Shown in pieces: positions 44,303 through 54,591 of a stretch of DNA of 64,000 nucleotides. Made by a program: the position numbers and the translations under genes. The stretch covers positions 744,001 to 808,000 of the forward strand of contig JAIWND010000006.1 in the NCBI GenBank assembly GCA_025330725.1. Reading direction: 5' to 3'. The notes beneath the pieces were generated by a model that did no database searches, was not told the DNA's origin, and saw only the letters and a program-made list of their open reading frames with translations. Position 1 is the first letter of the stretch, and every line of letters starts with the position of its first letter. The stretch is from Chlamydoabsidia padenii. Taxonomy: Eukaryota > Mucoromycota > Mucoromycetes > Mucorales > Cunninghamellaceae.

Positions 44303-45578
44303 TTGGATTCGGTAAGTCTATTGAAAAAAAAAAAAAAAAAAGAAGTTTCCATTAGTTAGTATAAACGGCAAAGAATCCCGTTTTGTTCCTTTTTTGACTG
44401 TAAAGCCGATCATTGTACTTACTCCGTGAGAAGACACAATACCGAGACAACAAAGGAAGGAGTAAAAAAATAAAGAGAAGGATATAAAGAGAGTAAGAGA
44501 GTGGAGGTGTATATAAGTTTGAGTATTGGATCTAGTGGTATGGAAGGAAGACAGGAAAGAAAGAAGGGAAACGAGAAAATTGGAAATCTTTTTTTTTTTT
44601 TTTTTTTCAGATTGAAAATCATCGGGGGTTGAATAAAACATTTTGACTGGTTGTACCACTTGAGGAAAATCCTTCGCTATCAAGTCCTAATTTCCCATTC
44701 TATGCGCTCTCCCCTATTATCAAGTAAGTGATAAACTGTTGGGTTGCTACTAAATGATTAATATCAAGCTTTGCTTTTTTTTTTTTTTCTGTTTTGATTT
44801 CAAAGCCCAATAACTAAAATGATGATTTGCTTTACTTTATGATGATCCTTTTTCAATCCCCGAGATTAAAAAACCAACCATGTCTTTTTGCCGAAAGAGT
44901 TTAGTCTCATAATTTTTTACCTGATGAAAGCACATAATGCAAAGACAGAGAATGCGCTAAACTTTTTTTGAAGCATATCATATTGAACCACCTATAGCCA
45001 TTGAAAACCAGCTGAGTCGCTTTTTTAGGATAGTTGAGTAACATGACCAGCCATTCAACAAGAAAAACCATGCTAAACTCATTCTTGCACGAGATGTATA
45101 ATCTTTTCCTTTACACAAACAAGGTGAACATCAATAACAATAACAATAACAATCATTATAAAAAGGCAATTAACATTCTGTATGTGTTTTATTATGCAGC
45201 AAAAGATAATATTGTATAGTAAGAAGACAAGATGTATATATACAGTATTAGCAGTAACAAAGTTACCCACTACACATTGCAATCCAAGACAGTGAAACTA
45301 CATAACAGCGTGACCAATGACAATGTGTAACTGTAGATTTGTATGTACTAATTTTTTATTTATTTTTATTTTTTTTTTTAAAAAAAAGAGAGTCAAATGA
45401 ATAAATAAAAGAGAGAAGATGCAAGGGGTAAAAACAAGAAGTAGAAGGGGAAGAGGGGAAATGATACATGATGTATATATAAATATATGACAGACAGACA
45501 GACAGATAGTAAGAGGAAATAAATAATGAGACTATATCAAAAGTAACCGAAGGGGGGGGAATATACAAACCAATATAT
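44303..45578. other. MIT-gene promoter and long AT-rich spacer
   Basis: Includes A/T runs (44324-44341; 44589-44607), TTTTTCAATCCCCG (44849-44862, weak motif), an ATAACA repeat (45135-45155) and a GACA repeat (45487-45506). No gene is supported. Confidence 0.4.
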
Positions 45579-46317
45579 TTATCGGACAGTGACATCGTAC
45601 ATAGGGTGATGCAATAGAGCTTGACCAGTACTTGGATTGATGATGGGAATAACATGATTATTGATCATAGAAGGTGAAAACATTGAAGTAGATGAGGATG
45701 TTGATGAGGAAGATGCCGAGGAAGGTCGTTCTTGAGTATATGATTGCCATTGGGTTGTTGGGAAATAATCCTGTTGTTGTTGGTGATGATAATGACTATA
45801 GACTTGTTGATGATGTTGACCTATTGCCACTGGTGTCATGTTTTCCGGATTGATGATAGGTATAGCTTTTCGCTTGGGTGGAGGCGTGGTAGAGTTATAG
45901 CTAACAGGTGGCGACGACCTTGGAGAAGAGTAAGGTGACCGTTGTTGTATCCGGTTACGATGAGCTGCAACCTAACAAACAAACCAAACAGTAAAAAACA
46001 AAAACCAATAACACTTGACAGTTAGTTCACTATCATCATATAAGCATTGTCTTTTTTTTTTTTTATACCTCTTCAAAGCTGGATAGTGGACAGAATTCCA
46101 CATCATCATAAAAGTTTCTTGCCAGTTCGTGCTGTGTCCTAAACTGTTCAAGTCGACCTACTATCAAAAGAGAAGAAGATATAAAAAAAAGATTAGTACA
46201 CATCATGTCCATTACTAAGTCATTCAACCATAATAAGGAAAAACTTGTTCCTTCATAAGTATGACCTGTCTATTTACCTGAAGAGTAACCACTACTGCTA
46301 TAGCTTGATAAAGACAT
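45579..46317 (-). CDS. Small Ser/Gln-rich protein with two PIINP motifs
   Basis: Three exons: MSLSSYSSSGYSS| (46278..46317), VGRLEQFRTQHELARNFYDDVEFCPLSSFEE, then a Ser/Pro/Gln-rich exon. It contains KAIPIINPENMTPV and, near the end, HVIPIINPSTGQALLHHP; the repeated IPIINP motif recalls short linear motifs of eIF4G-type translation proteins (xIxIxxP), but this is a weak resemblance. The C-terminus is MYDVTVR. About 185 residues, mostly disordered. A perfect motif copy lies 132 bp upstream. The gene is supported by two in-phase introns. Confidence 0.6.
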
Positions 46318-46775
46318 ATTGTTGATAAAGTTTGATATAAAAATGTAGTTTGACAGAAAGTTGTAAAAGAAAGAAAGAAAAAGAGAGGGAAAAAAAAAAA
46401 AAAAAAAGAAATGAGAGAAAAAGGCAAACTTTATAGCAAAGCGGCCGGATTTTCAAATCCCGAAAAGAGGAGACTCCTCCCATTCTGCGCTCCTATCACA
46501 GTGCGTCATAAGAATACACGGCACATAATGTTACACGATCCTGTTTGTGCGTCAAGCCCAAATGTAGTATAGAGCGTTCCCTCATCTTTTCTTTTTTTAC
46601 TATCCATCACACCAATCCCATATAACCCTAAACACTAAAAAATCAGTCCACCAAAAGAAGAATTTTGCTTTATTTCTATACAAAAAAGTTACTACTACTA
46701 CAACAACAACATAGCAACTATAACTAAACTATAATAAATCTAATCTATTAGACTAAAAGTTTATCAGTATACATT
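46318..46775. other. Promoter of the PIINP protein; eIF2B gamma 3' flank
   Basis: A-run at about 46390-46407 and a perfect ATTTTCAAATCCCG at 46449-46462. AATAAA-type signals for eIF2B gamma near 46733. Nothing else is seen. Confidence 0.5.
46449..46462 (+). promoter_or_regulatory. Recurrent ATTTTCAAATCCCG motif
   Basis: Perfect copy 132 bp upstream of the start at 46317, preceded by GCGGCCGG. Confidence 0.45.
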
Positions 46776-48881
46776 CTATGAGATGGCTTCTCTGAATGCA
46801 ACCAGCTTTTCACCCTTGATTTGACCTAGACAGCAAACGCATTAATTAGTATGGATAAGACATTATACTCCTACTTCTTTTCAGTACTTACTTTCTTTCT
46901 CCACTACAAAGTCGCTAGCTACTTCACAATCCTTTAACACAGCCTTGTCCAATACCTTCGCATTGTTACAGATCACACAACCATCCACTTTCGCACTAGT
47001 GATAGAATAGTAGGATGAGTTTTACATGATCGTTTATGACTTTTCAATATTTTAGACTTACTTATCACCAATCACCACAAAGTCCATAATCACAGAGTTG
47101 GCAATCTTGACGTTTTTTCCAATGATACAGTGAGCTCCGACAGAGGATTTCTTTACCGAGGATCGTTCATCAATCTTGGTATGTTCGCCAATAATGGAGT
47201 CATTGCCTACTTGGGTTTTTGGTGCTACTTCTGCGGTAGGAGGAATGCGAGGAATGGCATTACCTTGCTTGATCACCTACATAACATGAAGAATATATAA
47301 TGTATAAAAAAAAAGGAGTAAGTCAATAGGAGTCAAGTGTTGTTTCCTTTTTCTACAAACAAAATATCACTTACATGACGATTCAGTTCAGTATATGCTG
47401 TCATACTATTACCCCGTCCACAGAATCCATCTCGATAGATAAAGACTTGAGTTGTTACTGGACTTTTGAAGGAAGGATGAATACGATCAGGCATAAACAC
47501 ATCTTCATCAATATCGTCGGAAGCCGTAGTTGATAACGAAAGAGCGGTTTGTAGTAAGTTCTTGTAGGTAGAGGCATCTATGATCAAAAAAAAAAAAAAA
47601 GTTATGAAGTTAAAAAAAAAAAAAAAGACCCTGACCCTATGTACAACATACTTACATTGTTCAACATTTTCCCGTTCCACCATCTTCTTTTGATATTGGC
47701 ACTTCACCAGCATGGGTATCAAGTCATCAGAGATGCTTGCAATAGATTCCTTGTCAGCCACCATATCAATAACCCATCGTTTGAATATATAAAGATGAGC
47801 GTCTTGCAGATCAGTATGAATGCGGACACGTGGAAACCTAGAATACATATGTGATACCACCAAAAAAAGAGTCAGTACATCATAGCGCATCAACTACACC
47901 TTTTTATGTATACCTACTTTGTTAAAAGAGACATGCGCATGGAGAAATCCTCCTCATCTGATCGATTGGCTTTATAGACAAGAGCATCTCGGGTAGGTTC
48001 AATACCAACATAAGGAAGGAGTTCTATAAAAGAGATTTACAAAATGTATCATTAGTTTATACATCCCCTCCTTGTTTTTTTATTTTAACTTACCATCGTC
48101 TTTGCTGGCAGGTTCCAAATTGCTAGGTTCATAGAATAAGGCGGTCATAGTCGATCCATTGACTCGATGTTGATCAAGGAATTCCTTTGGGTTCAATTCT
48201 GTCATCAAATCGCAAGGAAGTACCAAAAAGTCACGCTTTTGAATGTCCATACAATGAAAAGAAGGTTAGTTATTCATGCATGTCACAACCGCAAATGTCC
48301 CCCCATTACTTACATCAATCTTGTCCTTGATAGCCCGTAACGCTTCTGCTGTTTCACAGTCTTCTTCCACACCAACGACATTACAGTGGACACTGCCTGT
48401 ATAGTTTCTTGAGAGATAGCCCGATAACTTTTGTTGAGCATTTCCAGTCGTTTGAATAATAACAATCACATCTAAGTAGTGCAATAAGAAAAAAAGTGGA
48501 TTAGTATGTGTAGCCTTGATAGATCTATGATTGCCCCCAATATCAATCTTTTGCTTTTCTTGGTTACCGTAAATGCCAGCCTTTTCTAACCAATCCAAAG
48601 TATAAGCAATCATAGGTTTGTTGCCAACCGGTAATAGAGCTTTGGGTAAGTTATCGTCTTCGGATATAGGATACAATCTAAGTAAGAAGTGATTTGTGAG
48701 TGTGAGTGGGTTTAAAGAGAAGCGAAGACATTAGTATCGCCTTTTTTTTCATTTTTTCCCTTCTTTCCTTTTTTTCTCACCCCAAGATTCGTTACCTATT
48801 GCTGCTTCCATAACCAGCCAAAATGACCGCCTGGAATTCACTGTGGCGGACGTGTTTAGTTTTTTCGAATAGCAAGTTCAT
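46776..48881 (-). CDS. GCD1: eIF2B gamma subunit (GCD1), translation initiation guanine-exchange factor
   Basis: The first exon has MNLLFEKTKHVRHSEFQAVILAGYGSSNR; the next, LYPISEDDNLPKALLPVGNKPMIAYTLDWLEKAGI, together form the nucleotidyltransferase-like N-domain. Later exons give RDFLVLPCDLMTELNPKEFLDQHR, LLTKFPRVRIHTDLQDAHLYIFKRWVID and then the hexapeptide left-handed beta-helix: VGNDSIIGEHTKIDERSSVKKSSVGAHCIIGKNVKIANSVIMDFVVIGDK, ending GEKLVAFREAIS. About eight exons. eIF2B recycles eIF2-GDP and is the target of the integrated stress response; gamma pairs with epsilon in the catalytic subcomplex. GDP-mannose pyrophosphorylase shares both folds, but the PCDLMTELNP motif and order favour eIF2B gamma. 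The start is the first ATG after stops. Confidence 0.88.
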
Positions 48882-49073
48882 TAGCCGTGTATTTGAGAGA
48901 GAAGTAAAAAGAGCGTCAAGAATTTTTTTTTTTTTTGCCACCATTGAAAAAATATTCAAAACCCGATTTGGAAAATTTTGAATTCCCGCATATAACCCGT
49001 GGGCAGTGGGGTGTTTATTATTTTCTTTTCTTCCCTTCACCTATACTTGTCATTCCCGATCTATTACACCACC
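48882..49073. promoter_or_regulatory. Bidirectional promoter, eIF2B gamma and SPF30
   Basis: A 192-bp gap between divergent start codons, with two motif copies: TTCAAAACCCG (48955-48965) and TTTTGAATTCCCGC (48976-48989), about 10 bp apart, and a T-run (48920-48936). Confidence 0.55.
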
Positions 49074-49980
49074 ATGAGCGACAACGAAACTGAAATGTAT
49101 CAATTCCAACTGGAGCAAGTCGAACATGCTTTGGCTAGTGATCCCACCAACGAAGAACTACTCAAATTGCAAAATGATCTGAAAGAATTGATTGCTTTGA
49201 CGACACAATACGAACAACAAACCACTTCATCCAACAACCCCACCAAAGATACCAACAACAAAGGGACACCCACCGATTCAAGGAAAAGATCAAGATCACC
49301 TTCAGCATCATCACCTACCACTGATTCACCACGTACGCTATCTCGACCATCCTCAGCCTTAGTGACGCATCAATTCTCAGTGGGTCAAGAAGTCAAGGCG
49401 AAATGGTCTCAGGACGGACAATATTACAAGGCAACCATTACGGCAATAGGTGGTGCTGATCAAATCTTCTCGGTCCAGTTCCGAGGCTATAAAGATATCG
49501 AAGTGGTGTCCCTGGCTGATATCGAACCATTGGAAAAGGATAAACGAAAAGGCATCTTTGAAGGCATCAAGGTAGGTAAAGAGGATTCACGGACTGCTTC
49601 CCCTTCTTCTGTAGGTGTCGTCTCGGTCGGTGATGATGTTTTGGCGGGATCCAACAAGAAGAAAAAGGTCAAGAAGGTATCTGAAGCCGAGGTCAAGAAA
49701 AATGCTTGGTTGGACTTTGCAAAGGGCGACAAGAAGAAAAATAAGAAACAAAAGGTGGCTCCCATTAACAAGAAAAGTATCTTCAAGACTCCCGATAATC
49801 CTGAAAGCAAAGGTATGTATAATATATATAGGAAAGCTACTATAGGAAAAGGAATGGATGGAAACTAACTCTCGTTTTTATTCTTGGTGTTCAGTTGGTG
49901 TGGTAGGTAGTGGCCGTGGTATGACTAGCTACCAACAACCTGGCAAACACTCTTTTAACAATAATGTAGATGATGAATAG
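49074..49980 (+). CDS. SPF30: SPF30/SMNDC1-like Tudor splicing factor
   Basis: Two exons, 49074..49812 and 49895..49980, giving 274 residues. The N-terminus MSDNETEMYQFQLEQVEHALASDPTNEELLKLQNDLKELI is the conserved SPF30 helical segment. A Ser-rich linker follows, then the Tudor domain QFSVGQEVKAKWSQDGQYYKATITAI...FSVQFRGYKDIEVVSLADI, which binds symmetrically dimethylated arginine on Sm proteins. The C-terminus is KNAWLDFAKGDKKKNKK...KSIFKTPDNPESK|VGVVGSGRGMTSY, matching the family's NSWQ.F..K...KK...SIFK.PD...GKVGVG motif. SPF30 is needed for tri-snRNP joining during spliceosome assembly. Confidence 0.92.
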
Positions 49981-50130
49981 ATTATTTACAATGTTATTTA
50001 TAGTTTATTATATATATATATATATATATATACAGTTAAATACTTTTTGTCCTTATCCTTATTACTTTAATAAACAACCGGATGTCGTCGACTGGCGTCC
50101 ATTTGGGCTATGTCTGGCGTTTTTTTTTGA

Positions 50131-50320
50131 TGATTGGGATATGATGGATGTCTTTTATGATTGGGATATGATGGGTGTCTTTTAATGGTTGGGACATGGC
50201 GGGCATCTTTTATGATTGGAATAGGACGGCTGCCTTTTATAATTGGGATATGATGGGTGCCCTTAATGATTGGGATATGGCGGGTATCTTTTAATTGGTA
50301 ATTGGGATATGGCGGGTGGT
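50131..50320 (+). repeat. 27-bp minisatellite, about seven copies
   Basis: Unit TGATTGGGATATGATGGGTG plus TCTTTTA, with growing divergence to the right (GGACATGGCGGGCATC, GGAATAGGACGGCTGCC, GGGATATGGCGGGTATC). It lies 150 bp beyond the SPF30 stop. No ORF runs through all copies. Confidence 0.85.
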
Positions 50321-50344
50321 GTTAATGCAGGCATTGGTTTAGGC

Positions 50345-50578
50345 ATGAATAGCGGGGGTTGAATTTTAAAAAAGAAGAGGGGAAATGCTAGACACACGGA
50401 AGGGCTCTGCTCACTCAATTGTCAACAGGTGCTAATGATTAAAATGATGATGGGCATACTATAACCCATTTCCAACATACTTTACTACAAAAGCTAAGCA
50501 CCAAAACCCCTGTGCCACTCAGTGCAAGCTCAAGATGACTTTTACCTGTCATTTGCAAAAAAAAAAAAAAAAAAAAAA
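50345..50578 (+). repeat. Fifth SINE-like copy with 23-nt poly(A)
   Basis: From about 50396 the sequence aligns with the array at 22.7-23.7 kb: GGGCTCTGCTCACTCAATTG, GGTGCTAATGATTAAAATG, CCATTTCCAACAT, CCAAAACCCCTGTGCCACTC, GATGACTTTTACCTGTCATTTGC, then an A-run (50556-50578). It is closest to units 1 and 4. GCGGGGGTTGAATTTTA at 50350-50366 precedes it and a motif copy follows at 50620-50633. Confidence 0.65.
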
Positions 50579-50642
50579 TGGGACAAAGAATTTTTTTTTT
50601 GCCGACAGAAGCAAACTTCATTTTCAAATCCCGACCGTCTCC

Positions 50643-50697
50643 TCAAGGGCATCCACAGTGGTCCACCATTCAAAATGAACAACACCAGCGCCAACTG

Positions 50698-50740
<43 letters not shown>

Positions 50741-51140
50741 ATAGAATGGTATCATCACTGTTTATTATCAATAAATATGTCTATTCTAATATTTGTCTAT
50801 CCTACTACTATTTGTCTACTCTAATGTTAGCCTTTTTTTAATGCGATGGTATTTCATCTACTCCTGTTGTCTTCTGTTGCCGTATTCCTACTAGATCAGG
50901 AGATTGCCACTGCAATAGTCATTACTCGTTGGTGCAGACATATAATTTGTTGACTTAGTGGTCATCGTCAGTGGATAGAGTGAAGAGGTCGTGTTGTTGC
51001 ATTATGAATCAATAAAAGACGTAAAAAGGGGTAAAAAATGGAAAAGAACTTTTTTTCGTTTCCCTCCGAATTAAAGACCCGACCCATTAAAAGTCACTAA
51101 GCCTAGTGGGAAATGCAAGTGGACCACTGTGGATGCCCTT
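50643..51140. mobile_element. Possible MITE-like element, 22-bp perfect inverted termini
   Basis: The 22-mer at 50643-50664 (begins AAGGGCATCCACAGTGG) is present as an exact reverse complement at 51119-51140 (ends CCACTGTGGATGCCCTT). The enclosed 454 bp has no ORF and holds an ATC microsatellite. GGGCATCCACAGTGG-type ends are reminiscent of small DNA transposons. No clear target-site duplication was found, so a chance duplication of an inverted site is not excluded. Confidence 0.5.
50698..50741 (+). repeat. ATC trinucleotide microsatellite
   Basis: About 14 uninterrupted ATC units inside the inverted-terminus element. Not in a reading frame of a supported gene. Confidence 0.9.
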
Positions 51141-51636
51141 AATATTAATGACTGGTACCAATACTCTATAGGAAAATAACATGAGTCTAAAAGAGTGGCT
51201 ATGATGACATTGTAATAGAGTGTGCCACTGCTGTGTATGGAAAGATAGCTTATTTCATGTCATACACATTCCATTTCATTTTAATTTGTAACACTGAAAC
51301 TTCTTCAATCTTGCTTCTTTTGCTATCATAAAGGGGGGTGCATTTAATGTACATCGGATGAATGGATGAATAAGATTAAGATATTATTTTGTATGTTAAT
51401 TATCAGGCACATAGATTGAAAAAGATGTGTTGTCAACGGGATGACATATATCGGCGTTTAAATGTTCTAATTTTGGATTTTGTGAGGCTCAGGGGGGCAT
51501 GATCGATGGTAATAACCTTTTTGTTTCCTTTTTTTTTTTTTTCTTCTTCTTCTTCTCTCTCTCCTCTTCTCCTAGTCATATAAATAGTCTCTTCTTTTTA
51601 AACCAACTTTTACCCTCTCCTTAAAAGGCGATTATC
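51141..51636. other. Spacer and promoter of the 127-residue protein gene
   Basis: AT-rich; a weak motif copy (ATCGGCGTTTAAAT near 51450) and a pyrimidine-rich tract (51530-51570) precede a TATA box. No other gene is seen. Confidence 0.45.
51579..51587 (+). promoter_or_regulatory. TATA box of the gene at 51637
   Basis: TATAAATAG lies 50 bp before the ATG, after a long CT-rich stretch, the usual layout of a TATA-dependent fungal promoter. Confidence 0.55.
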
Positions 51637-52020
51637 ATGTATACCTCAAGAAAGAATCATATCAATATATGGGGGAAAGATGCTTCGATTCATACTGAAA
51701 AATTGGAATTACCACCGCCGCCACCAATACCTCCACATCACACCATACCACCATCTGACTTGTCATCATCAACCATTAAAAAAACAAACACTTTGACATT
51801 ACAAACACCTTCTCACTTGATGCGTTGTGCTTCCTTGCCTCATACCACCACTTCAACTGTCGACATACCCCAACGACCTGTATCCTGGCACCCTATTCCT
51901 TCTCGGCGGACAAGTCGATTTTATCAAGATGATCCAGAAATCAAGGCCAAATTAGATCGTATAGTCCAAAGTGATCGTTTATTATCTCTTAGAGCTAGAC
52001 TCTATGCACCCGTAGATTAG
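51637..52020 (+). CDS. Hypothetical protein, 127 residues, Pro-rich
   Basis: Intronless frame starting MYTSRKNHINIWGKDASIHTEKLELPPPPPIPPHH. A Thr/Ser-rich middle (TLTLQTPSHLMRCASLPHTTT) contains possible phosphosites (RCASLP), and the C-terminus is charged and possibly helical (DDPEIKAKLDRIVQSDRLLSLRARLYAPVD). No known domain. A good TATA box and tight codon use support a real gene. The polyproline run could bind SH3 or WW domains. Function unknown. Confidence 0.6.
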   Translation: MYTSRKNHINIWGKDASIHTEKLELPPPPPIPPHHTIPPSDLSSSTIKKTNTLTLQTPSHLMRCASLPHTTTSTVDIPQRPVSWHPIPSRRTSRFYQDDPEIKAKLDRIVQSDRLLSLRARLYAPVD

Positions 52021-52140
52021 ACCTTTCTTATTTTATTTCCCCTCTCTTCTATACTTTATTATCATTAAAATGCCGCTACACAAGTGGCTTTGGTAAATTT
52101 TTATATCCAACTTTTTTTTTTTTGGTGTCTTGTCTTGCCT

Positions 52141-52179
<39 letters not shown>

Positions 52180-52198
52180 TTTGTATAGATATACAACA

Positions 52199-52329
52199 AT
52201 GGATTACCAAAAGATTGTTGTAAAGAAATACCCCAAAGTCCCTTCCAAACAATCTGGTGAAGGAAAGTATTGGAAAAGCTTCAAGGTAAGAATATCAACA
52301 CAAGAACGGAATTCGACTTACTAATAACC

Positions 52330-52367
<38 letters not shown>

Positions 52368-54067
52368 ACATATGCTATTGTAGTCACCTATCTTGATCAA
52401 AGAATATGCCAGTATTCCATCTATCTACTTTTCACCTGTTGCACCTTACGATTTTGCCTTGTCCTCTTCAACCCGTGTCCAAATCTACTCATCTAAAACT
52501 CACCAACCTAAAAAGACGATCTCTCGATTCAAGGATTTGGCTTACTCTGCTTGTTTCCGTCATGATGGTAAACTTCTTGTGGCTGGTGATGCGACTGGTC
52601 TTGTCCAACTATTTGACGTCAACTCTCGGGCAATTCTTAGAACCTTCAGGGAACACACAATGTAAGTAAATACTAAACAAGTATGCAGACCAATAGATGA
52701 ATTAATCTCTGTCTCTTTCTCATATTTATACCCACAGGCCTGTCCATGTCACAAAGTTCTCTAACAACAAAACCAACCTCATGTCAGCCTCCGACGATAA
52801 AACGGTACGGGTCTGGGATATACCTACGGAAACCAGTATAAATGTATTCGAAGGACACGAAGATTATGTACGAACCGGTGTAGTCAGCGACGACAATCCC
52901 AACCTGGTGATGACGGGCTCATACGATCAAACAGTGAAACTATGGGATATGCGACAAAACGACTGTGTGATGACGATGCAACATGGTGCTCCAGTGGAAT
53001 CGATCTTGATGTATCCTGGTGGTGGATCTGTAGTATCAGCAGGTGGACCTACGTTGAAGGTATGGGACCTTCTCAGTGGCGGTCGATGTATGCACACTTT
53101 GTCTAATCACCAAAAGACAGTGACCAGCTTGGCGTTTAACGGATCGGCCAATCGATTACTTACTGGGTCCTTGGATCACCATGTCAAGATTTATAATGTG
53201 CAAGATTATAAGGTGGTGCACAGCATGAAATATCCCGCTCCTATCCTCAGTGTGGGTATCTCGCCCAATGATACTCATATTGCAGTGGGTATGGCCAATG
53301 GTCTATTATCGATTCGTCAACGTCAAGTCAGCTCGGCGGAAAAATCAGCCAAGGCACAGAATCTGCAGTTCATGCAAGGTGGTGGTTACAAATACTTTAT
53401 GCAAGGTCAAGCTACTCCTCAACCTGTCACACATCCTTCTCTTCTCTCCGGTATGGATACAACTGCACACTTATCATCAGTAAAGGGTGGAAAATCATCA
53501 GGATCGGCAAAACCAGCATCGAAACCAGCACCCTCAGGCACTGATTTTACAGTAGAAAAGACACGGCGTATCCATCTTGCCGCCTACGACAAATTCTTGA
53601 AACGATTCGAATTCACCAATGCTTTAGACGAAGTTATCAAACAAGGTAACCCGAACATTATTATCACCATGTTACAAGAACTCATACACCGGGATGCGTT
53701 GTCGAATGCTCTGGCGGGTCGGGATGATGTATCACTGGAACCTTTGGTACGATTCTTACTTCGACATATTCATAACCCTAGATATACAGGTGTGATAGTG
53801 GATGTCTCTGAAGTGTTACTTGGTAAGTTACCGGGATGGAAAAGGGCGGGAGGAATAGGAAGATGTTCAACTGATTTTATTTTATTTATTTATTGCGTAG
53901 ACGTCTATCAAAAGGTGTTTGGTGAATCTCCTTTGATCGATAAATTGGTTTCCCAATTCCGGCAGAAGGTCTCGAATGAAATCAAACTACAAAAGGATAT
54001 ATTACAAGTAGTGGCTTCTTTAGATATGCTGTTTGCTCGATCTGTTATGGCCTCGTCTAATGTTTAA
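52199..54067 (+). CDS. UTP15: UTP15, WD40 subunit of the t-UTP/UtpA complex
   Basis: Exons 52199..52285, 52384..52661, 52738..53822 and 53901..54067 give 538 residues. MDYQKIVVKKYPKVPSKQSGEGKYWKSFK matches the UTP15 N-terminus. A seven-bladed WD40 propeller follows (FREHTMPVHVTKFS, SASDDKTVRVWDIP, TGSYDQTVKLWDMR, SAGGPTLKVWDLLSGGRC, TGSLDHHVKIYNVQ), then the UTP15 C-terminal domain (KTRRIHLAAYDKFLKRFEFTNALDEVI...LLRHIHNPRYTGVIVDVSEVLL|DVYQKVFG). It acts in pre-18S rRNA transcription and processing in the nucleolus. The last intron is 78 nt and stop-free in frame. Intron 1 carries a 34-nt poly(T) before its acceptor. Confidence 0.95.
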
Positions 54068-54299
54068 TTTTTACTCACTCACTACACACAAATACACTAT
54101 AGATAGCTTGCCCCTCATTCATCATCAATAAAAATCATTCTTATCTCATTCTTAATAAAATCATGATATTCATACTTCTTAGACCAATATACTCTCTCTT
54201 GTCTACATGTATGCGTTCGATTATTCACCTGACTAAGCTTTGGTGTGAAGGCTGTCAAAGCGGAGCGGACCTGATGCCGTGCCGTGCCGTGATCCGCCT

Positions 54300-54330
<31 letters not shown>

Positions 54331-54591
54331 AAAACCATGAAACACAATAATTGGCCATCCTTTTTTCCATCTATCATATACATTAGATATTGGCTCAGTT
54401 TATACAACCGGATTCATATGCCTATGATAATCATAAAAAGCATGACAAATAATGTTCCCCACAAATCAATTTCACACTCCGTTTTTTTTTTTCTTCAACT
54501 TTTTATAAAAGGGGGGTTGGCCTGATTTTCTTTCTCTCTCTCTCTCTTTTTTTTTTTTTTTTCTCCATTAACACCATCCGCCAATCTAGAC
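54068..54591. other. UTP15 3' flank and ECH1 promoter
   Basis: Contains two CT repeats (54301-54327 and 54530-54547) and a T-run just before the ECH1 start. No copy of the recurrent motif is seen here. No other gene. Confidence 0.5.

Noticed and set aside
46776..48881. GDP-mannose pyrophosphorylase for the eIF2B gamma gene
   Set aside because: Both share the nucleotidyltransferase and beta-helix folds, but the catalytic GGxGTRL motif is replaced by AGYGSSNR and the downstream motifs follow eIF2B gamma.
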